A stretch of 64,000 nucleotides of DNA. Origin: JBBQFI01 sp038321775. Its GTDB lineage: Bacteria; Verrucomicrobiota; Verrucomicrobiia; Chthoniobacterales; UBA10450. This document shows positions 7,440 through 14,606 of the stretch, one piece after another; the stretch's first letter is position 1; each line of letters starts with the position of its first letter. Under the pieces are notes generated by a model, which was not told the DNA's origin, searched no databases, and saw only the letters and a list, made by a program, of their open reading frames with translations. The translations under genes were made by a program, and so were the position numbers. The stretch spans positions 153,850 to 217,849 of the forward strand of contig JBBQFI010000006.1 of the NCBI GenBank assembly GCA_038321775.1. The letters run 5' to 3'.

Positions 7440-9530
7440 CTAGCCTTTCGTGAGCGACTGCGCTTTGCGCGCCATTTCGATAAACCCCGCGCGATAACCG
7501 TTCACGTCCGCACCTTTCCCTTCTTGCGCCCATTCGAGCACAGCTCCGATTGTCCCGTTGCCTTTGTAATCAGAATTACGCAGCAACATTCCGAACTCGG
7601 CCACCGCCGCGGCAAATTTCAAATCCACCGACGCATTAACGAATTTTGCTTCGTTATCCGTAAGTGTCCTCTCGATCAACTGGCTCTTGTCGCCGTCCGG
7701 TTTTTTGTAACGCAACTTCACCGTCATCATCTCCGACGAATTATTCTGCGGCGTTGATGGCGCCGCCACCGAACGCGTTCCCTGATATTTCCATGGATCA
7801 GCCGATGGCACACTTGTCGTGGGATCCGAACCCGCGCCTACCGGCACCACTTCGTAGAGCGCCGTCACCGTGTGGCCTGCGCCGATTTCACCCGCGTCGA
7901 TTTTGTCGTTGTTAAAATCTTCTTTGCGTAACATCCGCTTTTCGTAGCCGATCAGCCGATACGAAGCGACGCGCGCCGGATTGAACTCGACCTGAATCTT
8001 CACATCCTTCGCAATGGTGACGAGCGTGCCGCTCATTTGTTGCACCAGAACTTTGCGCGCCTCATCGAGCGAATCGAGATACGCGTAGTTGCCGTTTCCC
8101 TTATCGGCGAGCTTCTGCATCGTCGAATCTTTCAGGTTATCGTTGCCAACACCGAGCACGCTCAGGAAAACACCGCTCTTCGCCTTTTCTTCGATCAATC
8201 GAACGAGATCGCCCTGATTCGTCACACCAATATTGAAATCTCCGTCCGTCGCGAGAATCACACGATTCACTCCGCCCTTGATGAAATTGTCCGCCGCCGT
8301 TTTGTAAGCGAGCTCAATTCCTTCCGCGCCATTCGTCGATCCACCGGCCTGCAAATTCTCCAGAGCGGAAAGAATCTGTTCTTTGTGATCTCCACTCGTG
8401 GGAGGCAACGCCAAACCCGAGGCGCCGGCATACACCACAATCGCGACGCGATCGTTCTCCGTCAGTTTATCCACCAGCAATCGCATCGATTGCTTGATCA
8501 ACGGTAAGCGCTCCGGCGGCATCATCGAACCTGAAACATCGAGCAGAAAAACCAGGTTGCTCGCCGGTCGTTTGTCGGTTGCAATTTCGCGACCTTTCAA
8601 TCCAATCCGCACAAGTCGATGCGTCGGTTCCCACGGGCAGCTTGTGCTATCGAGATTGATCGAGAACGGATCGTCGCCTTTCGGTTGCGGATAATCGTAG
8701 GAAAAATAATTCAACATTTCCTCCACGCGCACCGCATCTTTTGGCGGGAGCGCACCTGATTCAATGAACCGCCGCGTGTTTGAGTACGACGCCGTGTCGA
8801 CATCGATGGAAAAAGTCGAGAGCGGATTACTGGTCGCGGCGAGAAACGGATTCTCTTCGATGTGATCGTACGTTGCCGTGTTGAAATCCTGACGCGAGCG
8901 CTGTGTGTCAGAAATCGTCGGCGGCGCAGGAGCTGCGAGGGTTTGTTCCAATCGAAATTGTCGCGCGGCAAAACTCGAAGCCCCGCCTGGCGCTGCCGCA
9001 ACCGCACCGCGAAATGATTTCGCAACACTGGCAGCGTCAGCGAAAGGATTCTTGGCCGCCGGTTTGCTGTTTGCATAAACCGGGGTTGCCGCGGGCACCG
9101 ATGATTGCGCCACGGGTTCCGATTCGGTTTCTGCCTCAACAATCTGTGCTGGCGTTTCGTTGCCAGGAGGAAGATTCATCCGGCCGCTGCCGGCAAATCT
9201 TGAGATCCCTCCCATCTTGAGCGTCGCAATCGCAACCATTCCGATCACCGCAAAAAATGCCAGCACCGCGGCGAGTGCGAGCCGGCGCGATGGCGTCCAT
9301 GGCCGATCCGGCTCCGCCAATGGAATAATGTTAGCGTGATGGATTCCCTCCGAAACGCGCTCGGTGTCGTATTCCGATTTCAACTGCAGAGAAAATTCGC
9401 GCAGTTCATCAACGTAAGCCTGCGCTTCGGGCGATTGCGCGATCGCTTTCTCCATCTCCGATTTTTCGACGTCGGAAAGTTCATCGAGCGCGTAAGCGGT
9501 CAGTTTGTGATCATCCAGATTAATTTTCAT
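7440..9530 (-). CDS. YfbK-like von Willebrand factor A protein with anti-sigma-like N-terminus
   Basis: 696 residues. The first 55 residues (LDDHKLTAYALDELSD...) resemble the cytoplasmic domain of anti-sigma factors but lack the His-Cys-Cys zinc site. One transmembrane helix follows (LALAAVLAFFAVIGMVAIATL, about residues 85-105) and then a Pro/Ala linker. The YfbK/VWF N-terminal domain begins near ENPFLAATSNPLSTFSIDVD, with a VWA domain whose MIDAS motif is DVSGSM, and a C-terminal DUF3520-type region. The gene overlaps the ECF sigma gene by 4 bases, so it is very likely its membrane-bound regulator. The VWA part would face the periplasm and bind a protein partner through a metal ion. Confidence 0.85.
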   Translation of the reverse strand: MKINLDDHKLTAYALDELSDVEKSEMEKAIAQSPEAQAYVDELREFSLQLKSEYDTERVSEGIHHANIIPLAEPDRPWTPSRRLALAAVLAFFAVIGMVAIATLKMGGISRFAGSGRMNLPPGNETPAQIVEAETESEPVAQSSVPAATPVYANSKPAAKNPFADAASVAKSFRGAVAAAPGGASSFAARQFRLEQTLAAPAPPTISDTQRSRQDFNTATYDHIEENPFLAATSNPLSTFSIDVDTASYSNTRRFIESGALPPKDAVRVEEMLNYFSYDYPQPKGDDPFSINLDSTSCPWEPTHRLVRIGLKGREIATDKRPASNLVFLLDVSGSMMPPERLPLIKQSMRLLVDKLTENDRVAIVVYAGASGLALPPTSGDHKEQILSALENLQAGGSTNGAEGIELAYKTAADNFIKGGVNRVILATDGDFNIGVTNQGDLVRLIEEKAKSGVFLSVLGVGNDNLKDSTMQKLADKGNGNYAYLDSLDEARKVLVQQMSGTLVTIAKDVKIQVEFNPARVASYRLIGYEKRMLRKEDFNNDKIDAGEIGAGHTVTALYEVVPVGAGSDPTTSVPSADPWKYQGTRSVAAPSTPQNNSSEMMTVKLRYKKPDGDKSQLIERTLTDNEAKFVNASVDLKFAAAVAEFGMLLRNSDYKGNGTIGAVLEWAQEGKGADVNGYRAGFIEMARKAQSLTKG

Positions 9531-10081
9531 GAAACGATGCGTGGTTTGAACGGAATGAAATCCTGCGAAGCATGCGCGTATTTTTGCCGCAATGTTTTCA
9601 GTGCGGTGTGAATGAGCACACCCACGTTGCTCACCGATAATTTCGTGATTTCGCTGATCTCCTGGTAACTCAGGTCATTTTGAAATTTCAATTGCAGCAC
9701 TTCCTGCTGCCGTGGCGGAAGTGTCGCGACAATCCGCAGCAGAAAACCGCTCGCCTCCGTTCGCTCGATCCGCTCGTTAGGCAACGGCTCGCTGCTTACG
9801 CGTTTTTCCAGCACTTCTTCGTCGAGGTAAGTCATGCGTTTTTCCTTGCGACAAACATTGAGCGCGCGATTGCGACAAACCGTGAAGAGCCATTTCGCCG
9901 GCGCGTTATCGATCTGCTCGCGTTTCGCGCGCTGCAATTCGATAAATGTTTCCTGCACCACGTCGCGAGCGCGATCGCGGTCCCCCATGATTCGAGCGGC
10001 ATATTGTAAAAGCGGTAGTTCAAAACGTTGGAGAAGCATCTGCATGTCCGGGCCTTCGTCCGCGCTGTTCTGTTCACGCAT
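9527..10081 (-). CDS. ECF-type RNA polymerase sigma factor
   Basis: 184 residues. Region 2 is visible as YAARIMGDRDRARDVVQETF with the downstream WLFTVCRNRALNVCRKEKR. Region 4 holds LPPRQQEVLQLKFQNDLSYQ and the helix-turn-helix EISEITKLSVSNVGVLIHTAL. It directs RNA polymerase to a small regulon, probably an envelope response. A GGAGAGAAG site precedes the ATG. The stop overlaps the start of the anti-sigma-like/VWA gene (ATGA), so the two are co-translated, typical for sigma/anti-sigma pairs. A CCTAACGA word at 9774-9781 is read as Pro-Asn-Glu. Confidence 0.92.
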   Translation of the reverse strand: MREQNSADEGPDMQMLLQRFELPLLQYAARIMGDRDRARDVVQETFIELQRAKREQIDNAPAKWLFTVCRNRALNVCRKEKRMTYLDEEVLEKRVSSEPLPNERIERTEASGFLLRIVATLPPRQQEVLQLKFQNDLSYQEISEITKLSVSNVGVLIHTALKTLRQKYAHASQDFIPFKPRIVS

Positions 10082-10231
10082 AACTTCTCTCCAGCTTAAA
10101 CCCGCGAGCGCGCGGTTTATTAGGATAAATTTCGCGGTAGCGAGTTAATTAACCGTCGATCCTGCACAGCAAAAAAAGAAAGAATGGATCTACCGTGCGA
10201 CTCGAATTCAACCAAACGAAGGTGACTGAAT

Positions 10232-10642
10232 TCACACCGTCGACACGGGTGCCGGTTTCGGTAAAACGAAAGTACAACGAGCGACCTCGGAATTGAGGAT
10301 TTGGGGATCGTACCATTCGCGCAATAAATCTTTGCTCAACAAATCCACATTCTGCGCGGCAAATTCTTCCCAGGTCGCATCTCGACTCGCGAACCGACGC
10401 TCGCCGATCAGAGCGAGAAACGCGGCCGTAATCGTCTCGTGATAGGCCTCGGGATGACCACCCTTGATCGCCAGCTTGCGTAACCCATTCGCGAAACGAG
10501 CAAGAGCTTCAGGAAAGGCATAGCGGGAGAGCATTTCAAAGCCAAGACGAACGTGTTCATGATGCGGAAACTGTTTCGGATCTAGGAGACCCTTCTCCAA
10601 ATCGCAAAGCTCGACCATGATCGCTGAATTATTTTGTGTCAT
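10232..10642 (-). CDS. Conserved hypothetical protein with FPHHEHVR motif
   Basis: 136 residues, all-helical by eye, with the motif FPHHEHVRLGFEML at residues 25-38 and YHETITAAFLALI further on. I recall a widespread uncharacterised family with an F-x-H-x-x-H-V motif, and the clustered histidines could bind a metal, but no function is established. It overlaps the upstream RHH-like gene by 4 bases (ATGA), so the two form a translationally coupled pair. Confidence 0.6.
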   Translation of the reverse strand: MTQNNSAIMVELCDLEKGLLDPKQFPHHEHVRLGFEMLSRYAFPEALARFANGLRKLAIKGGHPEAYHETITAAFLALIGERRFASRDATWEEFAAQNVDLLSKDLLREWYDPQILNSEVARCTFVLPKPAPVSTV

Positions 10643-10905
10643 GGGTCCGCTTCCACGAGCCGATGACTGTCACGGGCGGTCAAATCGAGCCCGTAAATGC
10701 TCTTCAACCGTTTCACGTGACCAAGGGTTTTGGCGCTGAATGCGGCTTTTCCTTCCAGCGCGTGCAACGCCATGCCTTCGAGCAAATCGCCGAGAGACAA
10801 ATCCAGATATTCCGCCAGCGCCTTCAATGTTTTTACCAGGGTCTTTTCCATACGGGCCCCAATCTGGACTCGTTCGATCGTTCGCGCCGCGTGAGGCTGT
10901 TTCAT
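10639..10905 (-). CDS. Small ribbon-helix-helix-like regulator
   Basis: 88 residues. The N-terminal strand RVQIGARMEKTLVKTLKAL and helices AEYLDLSLGDLLEGMALHAL are compatible with a ribbon-helix-helix DNA-binding fold; the C-terminal part ends DLTARDSHRLVE, seen in a conserved small family. An inverted repeat that could be its own operator lies just upstream of the start (10916-10935). It is the first gene of a two-gene unit with the FPHHEHVR protein. A toxin-antitoxin role was considered, but neither protein resembles a known toxin. Confidence 0.55.
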   Translation of the reverse strand: MKQPHAARTIERVQIGARMEKTLVKTLKALAEYLDLSLGDLLEGMALHALEGKAAFSAKTLGHVKRLKSIYGLDLTARDSHRLVEADP

Positions 10906-10915
10906 AATTACCTTG

Positions 10916-10935
10916 TTACATTAATAACAATGTAA
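10916..10935. promoter_or_regulatory. Inverted repeat, possible operator of the RHH-like gene
   Basis: TTACATT-N6-AATGTAA forms a perfect 7-bp inverted repeat. It starts 10 bases before the ATG of the RHH-like gene and lies between it and the divergent prenyl synthase gene. Size, symmetry and position suit a regulator binding site. No experimental support. Confidence 0.45.
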
Positions 10936-10997
10936 GCATAACTTCAATCTGTTTTTTTTGTTTGCGCCTTGCGTCTTGCTTATCACATTCGCGCTCG

Positions 10998-11879
10998 ATG
11001 CAGCTCGCCTCCTATCTCATGTCCCGGCAAAAAGAAATCGATCGCACCCTCGATCGATTGCTTCCCAAGGCGACTATCCCGCCGGCGACGATTCACAAGG
11101 CGATGCGCTACAGCTTGTTTGCCGGCGGGAAACGGCTGCGACCAATTCTTTGCCTCGCCGCCGCGGAAGCATGCGACGGAAAAATGAAAGACGCGTTGCC
11201 CCTCGCCTGCGCGCTCGAATGCATTCACACCTACTCGTTAGTCCACGACGATTTGCCGAGCATGGATAACGACGACTTCCGTCGCGGACGGCCGACGTGT
11301 CACAAGGTTTTCGGCAACGGCATCGCCGTGCTTGCGGGCGACGGACTGTTGACGATCGCTTTCGAGATTGCCGCGCAGGCCAAAGAAACGCGTCGCTACG
11401 ATCTGCGCGAAATGATTCGTGAACTCTCAGATGCGGCCAGCAGTCGAAAACTGATCGCCGGTCAGGTGGCTGATTTGGAAGCTGAAGGCAAGAAAGTCAC
11501 GCGCGACGAGTTGCGCTTCATTCATGAAAACAAGACAGCGGCGATTTTAACAACGTCCGTTCGTCTCGGCGCGATGAGCGCGAATGCAAACAAAAAACAG
11601 CTCGCTGCCATCACGGCGTTCGGTCGCGCGCTCGGTCTCGCTTTTCAGGTTATCGACGACATTCTCGACGTCACGCAAACCTCCGAGAAGCTTGGCAAGA
11701 GTGCAGGCAAAGATATCGCAGCTCGCAAAGCGACATATCCTTCCGTGATCGGTTTGGAAAAATCACGCGTCGAAGCGCAACGCCTAACGAGAAAAGCGCA
11801 CGCCGCACTTGACGTCTTCGGTGCAAAAGCAGCGCGACTGCACGCACTGGCGAATTATCTACTCGAGCGCGACTATTGA
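10998..11879 (+). CDS. ispA: Polyprenyl (farnesyl/geranylgeranyl) diphosphate synthase
   Basis: 293 residues from the ATG at 10998; an in-frame TTG upstream is unlikely. The family signatures are clear: GGKRLRP near residue 43, the first Asp-rich motif DDLPSMDNDD at residues 84-93 (bacterial DDxxxxD form), and the second, DDILD, near residue 222. It condenses isopentenyl diphosphate with allylic primers in the cytosol; chain length (C15 or C20) is not settled by sequence reading. The stop lies 1 base before the 28-bp inverted repeat element that separates it from convergent tsaD. Confidence 0.92.
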   Translation: MQLASYLMSRQKEIDRTLDRLLPKATIPPATIHKAMRYSLFAGGKRLRPILCLAAAEACDGKMKDALPLACALECIHTYSLVHDDLPSMDNDDFRRGRPTCHKVFGNGIAVLAGDGLLTIAFEIAAQAKETRRYDLREMIRELSDAASSRKLIAGQVADLEAEGKKVTRDELRFIHENKTAAILTTSVRLGAMSANANKKQLAAITAFGRALGLAFQVIDDILDVTQTSEKLGKSAGKDIAARKATYPSVIGLEKSRVEAQRLTRKAHAALDVFGAKAARLHALANYLLERDY

Positions 11880-11880
11880 T

Positions 11881-12028
11881 TGGGTAGCGCACGCGTCTCG
11901 CGTGTTGGTTTTGGCGTCTCGCCGAAACAGTCTTTGTCGATTTCAATCGCAGGAAGGGCAATTAAACGGACGAGAAGTTGGCAACGGCGAGACACCATTG
12001 CCAACACGCGAGACGCGTGCGCTACCCA
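11881..12028. repeat. 148-bp element with perfect 28-bp inverted terminal arms
   Basis: Bases 11881-11908 are the exact reverse complement of 12001-12028. The 92-nt centre holds a further perfect hairpin (GTTGGCAA/TTGCCAAC) and a smaller GGCG-tct-CGCC stem. The element fills the gap between convergent ispA and tsaD. Its right arm contains the tsaD stop codon (TAG in GGGTAGCGC, minus strand). It resembles a non-coding MITE or large REP-type element; no transposase is encoded. Confidence 0.8.
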
Positions 12029-13107
12029 GAACCGACCAATGCAAGATTGGGGTCGATGTCTTCGTCGACGCGCGAGGCAATACCGGCTCGCAACCGCAGC
12101 GATGCGACAAACGCGATCATGGCAGCATTATCGGTGCAGAGTTCCGGCGCCGCGCTGACGAACTTCACACCCTTTTTTTCGCATGCCACGCTCAGTCTCT
12201 CGCGCAATTCACGATTACAACTCACACCACCGCTAAGTGCGATAGTTTTGGCGCCGGCTTCGCTCGCTGCGCGCAAAGATTTTTGCACCAGCACGTCAAT
12301 CACCGCGCGTTGAAATGACGCGCAAAGATCACTCACCACGCTGTCATCTTGAATGCTGGCGAGGGACTTCCCGAAACCATCCTGTGGTTTGCTAGGTCCC
12401 TCGCTTTCGATCGGGATGACAGCATTGGAGAAGCTCAACCCCAATTTCGGCAATAAATAACGAACCGCTGTTTTCAATCCGCTAAAACTGAAATTATGGT
12501 CGCCCGAATCGAGCATGCTGCGTGGAAAATTAAATCGCGCTGGATCGCTTTCGCGCGCGCGTTTCTCAATCTCAGGTCCGCCCGGATAGCCGAGCCCGAG
12601 CATCTTCGCCACTTTATCGAAAGCTTCACCCGCCGCGTCGTCCACCGTGCGTCCCATCACGCGATAATCATTTACGCCGCGCACTTCGACGAGAAGCGTG
12701 TGGCCACCGCTGACAATCAGCGACACGTTCGGTTCCACTTCGCCACCAAAAAACGGCGAGAGCAGATGACCCTCGAGGTGATTGATCGCGAGATAAGGTT
12801 TTGCGTAACTGAGCGCGAGACCTTTTGCAATCGACGCGCCGATCATGAGCGAACTCGCCAATCCCGGCCCGGCCGTCGCCGCAAAAGCGTCAACTTCGCC
12901 TAACGAGACACCGTTGGTTTTTGTAACGTGCTCAAGCAAGCGCGGCGCGTGCCCGAGATGATTTCGTGATGCTACTTCCGGAACCACGCCGCCGTAACGC
13001 TCGTGCTCCTTGATTTGCGAAGCGACTTCGCTCGCGATCAATTCATTATCGCGCAGAATCGCGACGGCTGTTTCGTCACACGACGTTTCGATCGCCAGAA
13101 CCGTCAT
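12022..13107 (-). CDS. tsaD: tRNA N6-adenosine threonylcarbamoyltransferase TsaD, with 28-residue insertion
   Basis: 361 residues from the ATG at 13107 (MTVLAIETSCDETAVAIL), longer than the usual 335-345. Signature motifs are ETSCDET, the metal site around GGVVPEVASRNHL, NHLEGH and ALSGGVSCN. TsaD transfers threonylcarbamoyl from the TsaC product to A37 of ANN-decoding tRNAs. Residues 229-256 (AVIPIESEG...ASIQDDS) have no counterpart in the family and are encoded exactly by a palindromic repeat (12340-12423); removing them restores the normal ...SFSN-VVSDLCASFQRAV... join. The C-terminal stop is provided by the arm of another repeat element. Confidence 0.95.
   Translation of the reverse strand: MTVLAIETSCDETAVAILRDNELIASEVASQIKEHERYGGVVPEVASRNHLGHAPRLLEHVTKTNGVSLGEVDAFAATAGPGLASSLMIGASIAKGLALSYAKPYLAINHLEGHLLSPFFGGEVEPNVSLIVSGGHTLLVEVRGVNDYRVMGRTVDDAAGEAFDKVAKMLGLGYPGGPEIEKRARESDPARFNFPRSMLDSGDHNFSFSGLKTAVRYLLPKLGLSFSNAVIPIESEGPSKPQDGFGKSLASIQDDSVVSDLCASFQRAVIDVLVQKSLRAASEAGAKTIALSGGVSCNRELRERLSVACEKKGVKFVSAAPELCTDNAAMIAFVASLRLRAGIASRVDEDIDPNLALVGSG
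12340..12423. repeat. 84-bp palindromic repeat inserted in frame in tsaD
   Basis: GCTGTCATC at 12340-12348 is the reverse complement of GATGACAGC at 12415-12423. Internal arms CGAGGGAC and GTCCCTCG match the sequence style of the intergenic GTCATCC...GGGATGAC family at 17759, 21124, 26041, 31328 and 61316. The length is 84 nt, exactly 28 codons, and begins at a codon boundary of tsaD. No obvious target-site duplication is seen. Confidence 0.85.
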
Positions 13108-13211
13108 GTGGAGCGAAGCCAAAACATTTATCGCGGTTCCAGTTTTTTGAGCGTCAAACTAAAGGAATTAATTCCGCGATCCGCTCGGATCGACACGAGG
13201 AATTTCGCCCG

Positions 13212-14510
13212 CTACTTTCTTATCGCATCGCCTCGGGGCGACGTTTGTTCGGCGTAAATCATGACGCCTTTGAGCGCATCGATCGCGCGCATCATTTGCG
13301 GATCTTTTTTGATCAGAGTCTTTTCATCCTCGGGCTTCATGTTATCCGAGCTACGCATGGAAAAAAGCAACCGTTCCTGTTCCGAAGTCATCGGCACACG
13401 AATGTTCGGTGTGACACCGTTGCCCTGAATCACTTGTTTGCTCGGCGTATAATATTTCGCCGTCGTGAAACGCAGCGCCGATCCGTCCGGCAATTGCATC
13501 ACGTTCTGCACCGAGCCTTTTCCGAAAGTTGTTTCGCCGACAAGAATGGCGCGATGCAAATCCTTGAGCGCACCCGAAACAATTTCCGATCCGCTGGCGC
13601 TGCCTTCATTCACCAGCACCGCGAGTGGAAAACGCGGCCGCTCTCTCGTCGTTGTGGAAGTGGCGTAATCGTGTTGCTGCGAAGCCGTGCGGCCCTGCGT
13701 TGAAACCACCTTGGTGCCCGGCGGCAAAAATTGCGCACAGACGTCGACGGCGCTGTTGAGTAATCCGCCGGGGTTGTTGCGCAAATCGAGCACGAGTGCC
13801 TGCATTCCCTGTCGCTGCAATTGATCGAGCGCTTTCGTTAATTCTTCTGCGGTCGGTTCATTGAACTGCACGAGCCGTACGTAACCGATCTTGTATTGGC
13901 CGCTCAGTTCGGGATCGAGCAGTTTGTTGCTCTTCACGCTTTGCACTTTGATTTCCGTGCGCAGAAGCGCGTAATCTTTAACTTCCTTCGTCGCTGGTCG
14001 CAAAATCGTCAGCGTCACTTTCTGGCCTGGCTGGCCACGCAAAACGTTGACTGCATCCTGAAGTTCCATTTTCTCCGCGGAACTGCCGTTGATCTTCAGA
14101 ATTTGATCGCCGGAAATAATGCCGGCTTGAGCGGCTGGCGTTCCCTCCATCGCCGTGACGACGGTAAGCAATCCATTTTTCACCGAGACTTCCACGCCGA
14201 GGCCGTTAAAACGGCTGCGCGTGTCGTCCTGCATATCCTTGAAATCATTTGGATCCATGAACCCGCTGTGCGGATCGAGCGACGCGAGCATGCCTTTCAT
14301 CGCGGCGTAAATGAGATCGTGATAGCTGACTTTGTTGCCGTCGACGTAATCCTGCCGGATCAATTGAATCGCCTTGGCGAAAATCGAGATCTGCGAATAG
14401 CCGCTATCGTCATCGGCGTCCGCGGCCTGCGCGGTGTAAAAATACGGGCCGATAAAAACAGCGCACAAAAAAAGTCCCGCAAACGTGCCAACAAAAAGAC
14501 GGCGTTTCAT
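13212..14510 (-). CDS. S41-family C-terminal processing peptidase
   Basis: 432 residues from the ATG at 14510 (MKRRLFVGTFAGLFLCAVFI); the open frame upstream reads as non-signal sequence. A signal peptide or anchor is followed by a PDZ domain (GLGVEVSVKNGLLTVVTAMEG...AGIISGDQILKING). The S41 catalytic domain contains LDLRNNPGGLLNSAVDV and the Ser/Lys dyad in NEGSASGSEI and GETTFGKGSVQ. CtpA-type proteases act in the periplasm on protein C-termini. It is downstream of convergently placed DUF885 on the other strand and next to tsaD on the same strand. Confidence 0.92.
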   Translation of the reverse strand: MKRRLFVGTFAGLFLCAVFIGPYFYTAQAADADDDSGYSQISIFAKAIQLIRQDYVDGNKVSYHDLIYAAMKGMLASLDPHSGFMDPNDFKDMQDDTRSRFNGLGVEVSVKNGLLTVVTAMEGTPAAQAGIISGDQILKINGSSAEKMELQDAVNVLRGQPGQKVTLTILRPATKEVKDYALLRTEIKVQSVKSNKLLDPELSGQYKIGYVRLVQFNEPTAEELTKALDQLQRQGMQALVLDLRNNPGGLLNSAVDVCAQFLPPGTKVVSTQGRTASQQHDYATSTTTRERPRFPLAVLVNEGSASGSEIVSGALKDLHRAILVGETTFGKGSVQNVMQLPDGSALRFTTAKYYTPSKQVIQGNGVTPNIRVPMTSEQERLLFSMRSSDNMKPEDEKTLIKKDPQMMRAIDALKGVMIYAEQTSPRGDAIRK

Positions 14511-14606
14511 ATAAGGAATGGAACAACGATCATCGTGCATCCGGAAATTTTTGGCAACGAGCAAACCGTCAGCTAAAGTTGCGGCCACTCCGCCAAACTC
14601 TGCCCT

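Noticed and set aside
10232..10905. Toxin-antitoxin module from RHH-like plus small partner
   Set aside because: The partner shows no toxin family features and both belong to small conserved families not known as toxins.
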